DNA of 39,119 nucleotides from DASVAL01 sp035649575 (GTDB taxonomy: Bacteria > Planctomycetota > UBA1135 > UBA2386), in contig DASRJH010000245.1 of NCBI GenBank assembly GCA_035649575.1, forward strand, positions 1 through 39,119, written 5' to 3'. Below, piece after piece: positions 24,566 through 31,380 of the stretch (its first letter is position 1; each line of letters begins with the position of its first letter). Position numbers and translations under genes: made by a program. The notes beneath the pieces are model-generated. The model worked only from the letters and a program-made list of their open reading frames with translations, was not told the origin of the DNA and searched no databases.

Positions 24566-25396
24566 TCACTTCACGGCGCGGACCACGAGCGCACGCAGCT
24601 GGCCGCGCCAGGGCCGATCGCCACCCTCGCGCGCGAGGTCGGAGGCAACGGCGGCGATCACGCGTTCGTGCGCATCGCCGAGCCGTTCCTGGATCGCGAC
24701 CGCGATCGGGTTGCCGCGCACGATGCCGATCGCGAAGTCGGCGGCCGACACGGCCGTCGCGGGCTTGTCGACGACGTCGATCTGCACGCTCGCGAAGCCA
24801 GCGGCATGGAACGCGGCACGGATCGCGTCCTGGTCGTGCCAGCCGAATGGCGTCAGGTAGAAGGTCGGCGGGTCCTTCGCGAAGAACCGGGCGATCGTCG
24901 TGTGCCCGATCCTGGCAAAGCTGTTCTGCTCGAGGGTGCCCCACGTGTTGACGAGCACTTCGCCGCCTTTCGCGAGCACGCGCGCCGCTTCGCGCAGCGC
25001 AGCGACCTTGTCGGGAAAGAACATGATCCCGAACTGGCAGACGTAGTGATCGAACGACACGTCGGGAAACGGCAGTTGCTGCGCGTCGGCGACGCGCAGC
25101 TCGAGGCGCGGATCATTCGGGAAACGACTCCGGGCATGATCGAGCATGCCCTGGTTGAGGTCGGTCGCCACGAGGCGACCGGCGCTGCCCAGGCGCGCGA
25201 GCAGGCGGCTCGTGACGATGCCCGTGCCGCACGCGACTTCGAGCACGCGGGCTTTCGCGCCGAGGCGCAGTCGGCTGGCGAGGTCGTCGGCGTACGGCGC
25301 GAAGATGACCGGCCCGAGATGGCGGTCATAGATCGGCGGCACGGAGCCCGTGAACGCGTGATGCGCGGCGGAGGGTTGCGACTTGTCCTGGGTCAT
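24566..25396 (-). CDS. Class I SAM-dependent methyltransferase
   Basis: The ATG at 25396 is chosen over longer reading because the upstream stretch is low-quality; 276 residues. SAM-binding motif I is VLEVACGTGIVTS (51-63), followed by VATDLNQGML (motif II acidic loop), VADAQQLPFPDVSFD and a motif-IV region, then ALREAARVLAKGGEVLVNTW. This is the UbiE/Methyltransf_11 type acting on small molecules; the substrate cannot be read from sequence. Cytoplasmic. Ends 2 bp from the stop of the MoaD-like gene on the other strand, so the two mRNAs are convergent. Confidence 0.9.
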   Translation of the reverse strand: MTQDKSQPSAAHHAFTGSVPPIYDRHLGPVIFAPYADDLASRLRLGAKARVLEVACGTGIVTSRLLARLGSAGRLVATDLNQGMLDHARSRFPNDPRLELRVADAQQLPFPDVSFDHYVCQFGIMFFPDKVAALREAARVLAKGGEVLVNTWGTLEQNSFARIGHTTIARFFAKDPPTFYLTPFGWHDQDAIRAAFHAAGFASVQIDVVDKPATAVSAADFAIGIVRGNPIAVAIQERLGDAHERVIAAVASDLAREGGDRPWRGQLRALVVRAVK

Positions 25397-25485
25397 GGGT
25401 GCACCGTGATTGCGGTTCGACGTCGCGGCGAACACGAACGTGGGCGCGACGGAAATGCAAGCGGTCACCCTTCCGGAGGCGCTCT

Positions 25486-25541
25486 GCGTTGCGGCTCGAG
25501 CGTCACGTGTCCTGCACGTAGCGCTGCAGGAGCCGCAATGC
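25486..25541. other. 56-nt interrupted hairpin in intergenic DNA
   Basis: Outer arms 25486-25497 and 25530-25541 pair over 12 bp with one G-T wobble; inner arms 25499-25509 and 25515-25525 pair over 11 with one wobble and one mismatch; loop TCCTG; a 1-versus-4 base bulge lies between. It sits 90 bp upstream of the methyltransferase and about 110 bp before the small gene at 25654. No gene ends here, so it is not an obvious terminator. Could be a structured leader, a protein site or a small mobile repeat. Confidence 0.6.
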
Positions 25542-25653
25542 CACCGTCCTCTTGACCCGGTCACCCCCACGAGACCGCGAAGTGGACGCGGGACCAGACA
25601 AGGGTCGGCGGATCGCGAGGATCTCATCCCCCCTTCCCACACTCATCTGTACC

Positions 25654-25959
25654 ATGAACACCATGACTCCTGATCGCGAGCAAGACGGCAAACCAAGCCT
25701 GGAGCCCGCGGTATCACCCGTCCCCACTGCGAGAGCTCACCCTCTCGATCGAGCGACCGAACTGGCTTTGGACGCCCTCGATCGAGCAGAGGAGGCTGCG
25801 CGCAACCTCCCTCCCATCGTCCTGGACGACCATTACCTCGAGATGATCGCCCGGGTCGAGGCGATGCCGTGCAACCGTCCGGGGTCTGACAAGACCTGGG
25901 TGCACGAACTACACGACACCGTTGTCGCCCACTTCGCCACGTGCCGCCGCTTGCGATGA
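25654..25959 (+). CDS. Small hypothetical protein
   Basis: 101 residues from the ATG at 25654; the frame is open upstream to 25552. No recognisable family. Composition is acidic and helical in the middle (DRATELALDALDRAEEAARNLPP), with VLDDHYLEMIARVEAMP and a histidine-rich end (ELHDTVVAHFATC). No signal peptide or membrane helix. No clear ribosome-binding site. Its stop overlaps the ATG of a 39-codon frame (ATGA), which favours a real coupled pair. Longer frames on the opposite strand here look like GC-rich shadows. Confidence 0.45.
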   Translation: MNTMTPDREQDGKPSLEPAVSPVPTARAHPLDRATELALDALDRAEEAARNLPPIVLDDHYLEMIARVEAMPCNRPGSDKTWVHELHDTVVAHFATCRRLR

Positions 25960-26075
25960 CCACCTTCGTCGACGCGTGCCGGGCAATGGACCGGGGGCGT
26001 CCAAAGGATCAATTGTTCCTGACCAGCCATCGTGAGCTTCTGGAACGCCTGCTGCGACGCGAAGGCGATGCCTGA
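25956..26075 (+). CDS. Very small possible gene, translationally coupled
   Basis: 39 residues beginning at an ATG that overlaps the previous stop by ATGA and ending at 26075. The C-terminal half is a likely amphipathic helix (SHRELLERLLRREGDA). No family recognised. The only support is the overlap and the plausible helix, so it could be a chance frame. Confidence 0.3.
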   Translation: MTTFVDACRAMDRGRPKDQLFLTSHRELLERLLRREGDA

Positions 26076-26194
26076 GCACGAACGGCTCGCGTACTCTCCA
26101 CGCCGTCCGGAACTCCGGCGAAGTGGCAGGAGGGACGAGCCGGCGATCGCCCGGGCTCGACGCGCCGCGGCCCGTGCGCTCTGATCCACGGTGC

Positions 26195-27031
26195 ATGATG
26201 CACGAAGTGCGCAGCATCCCACCGGCACCGAGGCGCGTGCGCCTCAAGTCGCTGGTCGCGCACCGCTGGCCGCTGTTCGCGGTCGGCGGCTCCCTCGTCG
26301 TGCTCGGCATGCTGATCGCGTGGCTCATGTTCCTGCAGAGCGGCGGCAAGATGTCGGATAGCGCGCGGCTCGATCACGACCCGAAGGCCGTCGTCGACGG
26401 CCGCATCCTGACCGTGCGGCGCGCCGGCACCTGGGACGGAAAGCAGTGGGACGAGGTGCTCTATGAATTCACGTGGATCAACACCGGACTGCAGACGACC
26501 CTCAGCCGCACATCGTTCGTCGCGGCCGGCACGTGCGCGGTCGGCTCGAGCGTTCAGATCGAGGTGCTCGTCGACGAGCCCAACGTGTCGCGCGTGCTAG
26601 GCGGCATCCTGGCGCAGGACTGGCGGTGGCTGCACGCGCCCTTCTGGATCGGGACCATGGCCTTGCCCGGTGCGTTCCTGCTGCTCGCCTGGCTGGCTGG
26701 CTTCTTCCAGCTGCGCCGGGTGCTCGTGCACGGCGACGTCTCGGTCGGGCGTGTCACGGCGATCGCGAACGTGCGCTTCGTGCTGCCCGAGATGCTGCGT
26801 GTCACCTACGAGTTCCGCGACCACCACGCCGTGGCCCGCGTGAACAGCCACTGGGTGCGCGCGCACAGCCCTCTTGGCGAACGCCTCGAGCGGCAGATGC
26901 ACACGGGCTGGCTCGAGCCGATGCCGGTCCTGCACGACCGCCGCATGCCGCAATGGAACCGCATGCTGCTGCCGCGCGACTTCCTGCCACAGACCAGCCA
27001 CCACGCCCTGCCGGCGAACGGCATCACGTGA
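26195..27031 (+). CDS. DUF3592-like two-helix membrane protein
   Basis: 278 residues from the ATG at 26195; an in-frame GTG at 26123 gives 24 more, poorly composed residues. A membrane helix spans about residues 27-46 (WPLFAVGGSLVVLGMLIAWLMF), a beta-rich domain of about 90 residues follows (VDGRILTVRRAG..., LYEFTW, VLVDEPNVSRV), then a second helix (APFWIGTMALPGAFLLLAWLAGF) and a second beta-rich domain with VTYEFRDHHAVARVNS. The repeat of helix plus beta domain and the phrase on converting a variable to a typed value (YEFxxxxG, VxYxPxNP-like) match DUF3592. Function unknown. Its stop overlaps the helicase start by GTGA, implying coupled expression. Confidence 0.75.
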   Translation: MMHEVRSIPPAPRRVRLKSLVAHRWPLFAVGGSLVVLGMLIAWLMFLQSGGKMSDSARLDHDPKAVVDGRILTVRRAGTWDGKQWDEVLYEFTWINTGLQTTLSRTSFVAAGTCAVGSSVQIEVLVDEPNVSRVLGGILAQDWRWLHAPFWIGTMALPGAFLLLAWLAGFFQLRRVLVHGDVSVGRVTAIANVRFVLPEMLRVTYEFRDHHAVARVNSHWVRAHSPLGERLERQMHTGWLEPMPVLHDRRMPQWNRMLLPRDFLPQTSHHALPANGIT

Positions 27032-29007
27032 CGGCCGGCGCCGAGCACGGGGTGCAGGCCCTGCTCTCGCCCGAAGGGCCGATCGCGCGAAGGCTCGAGG
27101 ACTTCGAGGTCCGCCCACAGCAGCTGCAACTCGCGCTCGCGATCGAGAACGCGCTCGCGACGCGCCGGCATCTCATCGCGGAGGCCGGCACCGGGACCGG
27201 CAAGTCCTTCGCCTACCTGCTGCCCGCCGTCGTGCACGCCGACCAGCACCAGGGCGAGGGCCCGATCGTCGTGTCGACGCGCACGATCGCGTTGCAGGAA
27301 CAGCTCGAGCACAAGGACCTGCCCTTCCTGCACGCGGTGCTGCCGTTCGAGTGGTCGTCGGTGACCGCGATCGGCCGCAACAACTACCTCTGCCTGCGCC
27401 GCATGCACATCGCGGAGCGCGAGCAGCACCTGTTCGAGGATCCCGAGCGGCACCGACAGCTACGGGCCATCGTCGACTGGTCGCTGACCACGAAGGACGG
27501 CACGCGACAGGATCTCGACTTCCCGCCGCTGGCCGAAGTCTGGGAGGAGGTGCAGGCCGAGCACGGCAACTGCCTGCAGCGCGCGTGCCCGCACTACGAC
27601 CATTGTCACTGGCAGAGGGCACGGCGCCGCATGCAGACGGCCCAGGTGCTCGTCGTCAACCACGCGCTCTACTTCGCCGACCTCGCGCTGCGCATGGCCG
27701 GCGCGTCCTACCTGCCCGCCCACCGCATCGTGATCTTCGACGAAGCGCATCACCTCGAACGCACCGCCACCGAGAGCCTCGGCCTGCGCGTCGGACCACG
27801 CACGGTCGGCTGGCATCTGCGGCGCCTGCATGCGCGTCGCAGCGAGAAGAGCCTGCTGTCGCGGCACGGCACGGCGACCGCGCGCATCCTGTGGGAGGAA
27901 GCGCACAACCACAACGAGGCCTTCTTCGCGCAGCTGCAGGAACGGCTGCAGACCGCCGAGTCAGGCAGTCAGTCGGGCGAGGGTCTCGCGCTGCGCGACG
28001 CTTCGATCGAGGAGCCGCTCACGCCGGTGCTGCGAGCGCTGAGCCAGGAGCTCGCGACGGCGGCCGCACGCACCGACGAAGTCGATGCGCGCATGGAGCT
28101 GGCCGCGCGCGCGAACGGACTCGACGGGTTGTGCGCGATGCTGCGCGGCCTCTGTGTGCACAATCCCGAGGCCAGCACGCCGCTCGTGCGCTGGATCGAG
28201 CCGACGCGCCACGGGGCCACGCTCTGCGGCGCACCGCTCGACGTGAGCCAGGCGTTGCGCCAGCACCTGTTCACGAACGGCCCGCTCGCGATCCTCACGA
28301 GCGCGACGGTCGGCACTGGCGACGATCCCGACTTCGGCTGGCTGCGGCGGCAGCTCGGCATCGACGAAGCGGACACGCTGCGGCTCGGCTCGCCGTTCGA
28401 CTACGACCGCAACGTCGAGTTCGTGCTCGAAGAGGCGATGCCGGATCCCGCGCAGCAGACCGATGCCTTCCGCATCCAGGTCATCGAGCGCACGCTGCGC
28501 CATCTGCTCGAGAACGGCGGCCGCGGCCTCGTGCTCTGCACGTCCTGGGACTTCGTGCGCAAGGTCTCGGCCGGCTTGCGCGCGCCGCTCGCCGACGCCG
28601 GCATCGAGCTGCTGGTGCAGGGCGAGGCGCCGCTCGCGCGCCTGATCGTCCAGAAGCGCGACCAGCCGACCTCGGTGCTGATCGGGACCGACAGCCTCTG
28701 GGAGGGAATCGACCTGCGCGGCGACGCGCTCACGTTGCTCGTCATCACGCGGCTGCCGTTCCAGAGCCCGGGCCACCCGCTCGTGCAGGCGCGCCTCGAG
28801 GCGCTGCGCGCGCAAGGTCGCGACCCGTTCGGAGACCATTCGCTGCCCGAGGCGATCCTCAAGTTCCGCCAGGGGTTTGGCCGCCTGATCCGCAGCCACA
28901 AGGACCGCGGCAAGGTCGTCGTGCTGGACCCGCGCGTGCGCACCAAGGCCTACGGCCGCCGGTTCTTGAACGCGTTGCCGTTCCAGGGCCAGGGCGGCGA
29001 AATCTGA
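27028..29007 (+). CDS. dinG: DinG-type ATP-dependent DNA helicase with [4Fe-4S] cysteines
   Basis: Start GTG at 27028, overlapping the upstream stop, gives 659 residues, right for DinG/YoaA. Walker A is AEAGTGTGKS (51-60), Walker B the DEAH box (238-241), with later helicase motifs LTSATV, WEGIDLRGD and QGFGRLIRS. Between Walker A and DEAH lie C122, C182, C187 and C193 in the arrangement that holds the [4Fe-4S] cluster of XPD-family helicases. These are 5'-3' superfamily 2 helicases acting on damaged or structured DNA and R-loops. Cytoplasmic. The coupling to the DUF3592-like membrane gene has no obvious functional meaning. Symbol given for family, not for strict orthology. Confidence 0.93.
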   Translation: MTAGAEHGVQALLSPEGPIARRLEDFEVRPQQLQLALAIENALATRRHLIAEAGTGTGKSFAYLLPAVVHADQHQGEGPIVVSTRTIALQEQLEHKDLPFLHAVLPFEWSSVTAIGRNNYLCLRRMHIAEREQHLFEDPERHRQLRAIVDWSLTTKDGTRQDLDFPPLAEVWEEVQAEHGNCLQRACPHYDHCHWQRARRRMQTAQVLVVNHALYFADLALRMAGASYLPAHRIVIFDEAHHLERTATESLGLRVGPRTVGWHLRRLHARRSEKSLLSRHGTATARILWEEAHNHNEAFFAQLQERLQTAESGSQSGEGLALRDASIEEPLTPVLRALSQELATAAARTDEVDARMELAARANGLDGLCAMLRGLCVHNPEASTPLVRWIEPTRHGATLCGAPLDVSQALRQHLFTNGPLAILTSATVGTGDDPDFGWLRRQLGIDEADTLRLGSPFDYDRNVEFVLEEAMPDPAQQTDAFRIQVIERTLRHLLENGGRGLVLCTSWDFVRKVSAGLRAPLADAGIELLVQGEAPLARLIVQKRDQPTSVLIGTDSLWEGIDLRGDALTLLVITRLPFQSPGHPLVQARLEALRAQGRDPFGDHSLPEAILKFRQGFGRLIRSHKDRGKVVVLDPRVRTKAYGRRFLNALPFQGQGGEI

Positions 29008-29047
29008 GGGATACGCGACGGTTTCGCAGCGACACCGTCCACGTGGG

Positions 29048-29075
29048 GCTATCGGAATGATATCATTCCAATAGC
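29048..29075. promoter_or_regulatory. 28-bp near-perfect palindrome before the SPFH gene
   Basis: GGAATGATATCATTCC at 29054-29069 is a perfect 16-bp palindrome, and it extends to 29048-29075 with 13 of 14 pairs matching (only 53/70 fail). It ends 5 bases before the ATG at 29081, covering the place where a ribosome-binding site would be, and is strikingly AT-rich for this DNA. Perfect two-fold symmetry suits a ribbon-helix-helix repressor; one is encoded as the second gene of this operon. It could also fold in mRNA and hide the start. Confidence 0.65.
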
Positions 29076-29080
29076 TCCCC

Positions 29081-29983
29081 ATGAACACACCCTCCCGCGA
29101 GTCTCTCTACCCGAATCCCGGCCGTGGCCTCCTGCGGCTGTTCCATGGCATCCTGCTGTCGCTCGCGAGCCTGGCCGCGATCATTGTCGGCGGCAATCTG
29201 TGCGACGAAGGCCTCGTAGCCCCCGGCGTGCCGTTGATCGTGCTCGGGGTCCTCGGCATCCCCGGCTCGATCCTGGTCTTCCGCGGCCTCGTGCTCGTGA
29301 ACCCGAACCAGTCGAAGGTCGTCGTGCTGTTCGGCAAGTACACGGGCACACTGCGCCAGGACGGCTTCTTCTGGGTCAACCCGTTCGCGTCGCGGCGCAA
29401 GGTCAGCCTACGCGCGCACAACTTCAACAGCGACAAGCTCAAGGTCAACGACCTGCGCGGCAACCCGATCGAGATCGGCGCCGTCGTCGTCTGGCGCGTG
29501 CGCGACACGGCGCAGGCGACGTTCGACGTCGAGGACTTCGAGTCCTACGTGCAGGTGCAGACCGAGTCGGCGCTGCGCCACCTCGCCTCGCAGCACGCCT
29601 ACGACTCGCCGCACGACACCGAAGTCTCGCTGCGCGGCAGCGGCGATGCGGTCAACGCGGAGCTCCAGGCCGAGTTGACGAACCGCCTGCAGCGGGCCGG
29701 CATCGAGGTGCTCGAGGGCCGGCTCAGCCACCTCGCCTACGCGCCCGAGATCGCCGGTGCGATGCTGCAGCGGCAACAGGCCGAGGCGATCATCGATGCA
29801 CGGCGGCGCATCGTCGATGGCGCGGTCGGCATGGTGCAGATGGCGCTCGAGCAGCTCAAGGAACACTCGGTCGTCGACCTCGACGAGGAGCGCAAGGCGC
29901 AGATGGTCAGCAACCTGCTCGTGGTGTTGTGCTCCGAGCGCGGCACGCAGCCGGTCGTCAACACGGGCACGCTCCACGGGTAA
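29081..29983 (+). CDS. SPFH/band-7 membrane protein
   Basis: 300 residues. Two hydrophobic segments at the N-terminus (about 18-38 and 48-70) form a hairpin anchor, followed by the SPFH domain (about 72-230): LVNPNQSKVVVLFGKYTGTL, GFFWVNPF, and ESALRHLASQHAYD. The C-terminal portion (EIAGAMLQRQQAEAIIDARRRIVDGAV) is the helical oligomerisation arm typical of stomatin/prohibitin relatives. These form large membrane rings that organise lipids or proteases. No protease partner is adjacent; the only operon mate is a ribbon-helix-helix protein 3 bp downstream, a pairing often seen for this SPFH subgroup. Confidence 0.92.
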   Translation: MNTPSRESLYPNPGRGLLRLFHGILLSLASLAAIIVGGNLCDEGLVAPGVPLIVLGVLGIPGSILVFRGLVLVNPNQSKVVVLFGKYTGTLRQDGFFWVNPFASRRKVSLRAHNFNSDKLKVNDLRGNPIEIGAVVVWRVRDTAQATFDVEDFESYVQVQTESALRHLASQHAYDSPHDTEVSLRGSGDAVNAELQAELTNRLQRAGIEVLEGRLSHLAYAPEIAGAMLQRQQAEAIIDARRRIVDGAVGMVQMALEQLKEHSVVDLDEERKAQMVSNLLVVLCSERGTQPVVNTGTLHG

Positions 29984-29986
29984 CCT

Positions 29987-30172
29987 GTGACGGACGAGAA
30001 GAAGGGCTTCCTGCTGCGCCTGCCGCCGCGCGTGTTCGACGAGCTGCGGCGGTGGGCCGAGCAGGACATGCGCAGCATCAACGGTCAGATCGAGTGGCTG
30101 CTGCAGCAGGCGCTGCAGCAGCGCCTCGGGCGCGATCCGAACGCGCCGAAGACGCCACCGAAGAAGAGGTGA
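29987..30172 (+). CDS. Arc-like ribbon-helix-helix DNA-binding protein
   Basis: 61 residues starting at GTG 29987. A beta strand (GFLLRLPPR) is followed by helix A (VFDELRRWAEQD) and helix B (SINGQIEWLLQQAL), the Arc/CopG order, then a basic tail (TPPKKR). Such proteins dimerise and bind two-fold symmetric operators through the strand. It lies 3 bp after the SPFH gene. The natural candidate operator is the palindrome at 29048-29075, which would make it an autoregulator of its own operon. No toxin is adjacent, so I do not call it an antitoxin. Confidence 0.88.
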   Translation: MTDEKKGFLLRLPPRVFDELRRWAEQDMRSINGQIEWLLQQALQQRLGRDPNAPKTPPKKR

Positions 30173-30174
30173 CA

Positions 30175-30195
30175 GCGCGGGTCCGCACACCGCGC
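30175..30195. terminator. GC hairpin between convergent genes
   Basis: GCGCGG - nine bases - CCGCGC in the 24-bp gap between convergent genes. A 6-bp stem with no T-run; weak evidence for termination. Confidence 0.35.
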
Positions 30196-30196
30196 G

Positions 30197-31336
30197 TCAC
30201 GTCTGCGCCCCGCCGAAGAAGCGCTTGCACGCGAGGAAGTGCTTTTCGTACAGGTGCCAGCTCGCGAATCCGAGCAGCCACGAGGCCGCGAGCGACAACA
30301 GCGTGAACGCCGCGAGCACGACCGCGCCCGAGCAGTTCGCCGTGATCCAGGTTCGCGCGTCCAAGAGCCGCGGGTCCGCGATCCACCCCGCGATGGTCTC
30401 GATCACGAGCAGGTGGGTCAGGTAGATGCAGTAGCTGTACTTGCCGAACGAGCGCAGCGCGCGGTTGCGGCAGACGCGCGCGACGATCCCGTCGCCGCGC
30501 GCGAGCATCAGCACGCCGGCTGCGAAAGCGAGCGCCGCGGGCAGACCGAGACGCTGCATCCCGGCCGCCTCGGGCAGCGAGGTGCCGCCGGCCCACGCGA
30601 TCGCGGGCAGCCCGAGTCCGCCCGCCAGCACGAGGAGACGCCCGAGCCACGCGGGCGGCAGCGGCACGAGCGCGAGAAGGGCGCCCAAAGCCAGCGTGTC
30701 CATGCGGCACGGCAGGAGGAAGTGCACGCGGACGTCCGTGGTCGCGAGCAGCCACAGGCGCAGGCCGATCGCCGCGGCGACGATCGCGACGGACGTCGCG
30801 GCAAGCGCGCGGCGCGACAGCAGGCGCACGACGGCCGGCCACACGAGGTAGAACTGTTCCTCGATCGCGAGCGACCACGTGACGACGAGCGCGAAGTCCG
30901 CAGGCACGTCGCCGAGCGCGTAGCGGATGTTCTGGTAGTAGAGCAGGTGGGACACGCGCGCGGCGTCGCTCACGGGCGACCGCGGCAGCACGAACAGCAG
31001 CAGCACGATCACCGCGTAGTAGAGCGGGAAGATGCGCAAGGCGCGGCGCGCGTAGAAGTCGCGGAAGTAGTGCGGCTGGCCCTTGCTGCGCACGAGGATG
31101 CCCGTGATGAGGAAGCCGCTCAGCACGAAGAAGACGTCGACGCCGCACCAGCCCAGGAACGGGAGGAACGCGAACGGATCGTCGGGCGCCATGTGCTCGG
31201 CGGACGGCAGCCGGCTCGTGAAGAACACGAGCGTCGTGTGCATGACCACGACGAGCAGGATCGCCAGCCCGCGCACGCCATCGAGCGCTGCGATGCGATC
31301 GGGCGCGGCAGGTGCGGGTGGGATGGCCTGGGTCAT
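30197..31336 (-). CDS. Acyltransferase family 3 (OafA-like) membrane enzyme
   Basis: 379 residues from the ATG at 31336. Begins with RIAALDGVRGLAILLVVVMH, whose His is the conserved catalytic residue of the family, then GVDVFFVLSGFLI, RRALRIFPLYYAV and WSLAIEEQFYLVWP. About ten hydrophobic helices cover the rest. Such enzymes O-acetylate or acylate cell-surface sugars using cytoplasmic acyl donors. No sugar-transfer genes are nearby, so the target is unknown. It follows the POT transporter gene by 44 bp on the same strand. Confidence 0.92.
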   Translation of the reverse strand: MTQAIPPAPAAPDRIAALDGVRGLAILLVVVMHTTLVFFTSRLPSAEHMAPDDPFAFLPFLGWCGVDVFFVLSGFLITGILVRSKGQPHYFRDFYARRALRIFPLYYAVIVLLLFVLPRSPVSDAARVSHLLYYQNIRYALGDVPADFALVVTWSLAIEEQFYLVWPAVVRLLSRRALAATSVAIVAAAIGLRLWLLATTDVRVHFLLPCRMDTLALGALLALVPLPPAWLGRLLVLAGGLGLPAIAWAGGTSLPEAAGMQRLGLPAALAFAAGVLMLARGDGIVARVCRNRALRSFGKYSYCIYLTHLLVIETIAGWIADPRLLDARTWITANCSGAVVLAAFTLLSLAASWLLGFASWHLYEKHFLACKRFFGGAQT

Positions 31337-31380
31337 GGCGGCGGGCCTGAGGGCGGGCGCGCCGGGATCCGATCCCGGTG

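Noticed and set aside
25486..25541. Integron attC site
   Set aside because: The core GTTRRRY/RYYYAAC boxes are missing and no integrase or cassette array is present.
29987..30172. Antitoxin of a toxin-antitoxin pair
   Set aside because: No toxin-like gene is adjacent; the partner is an SPFH membrane protein.
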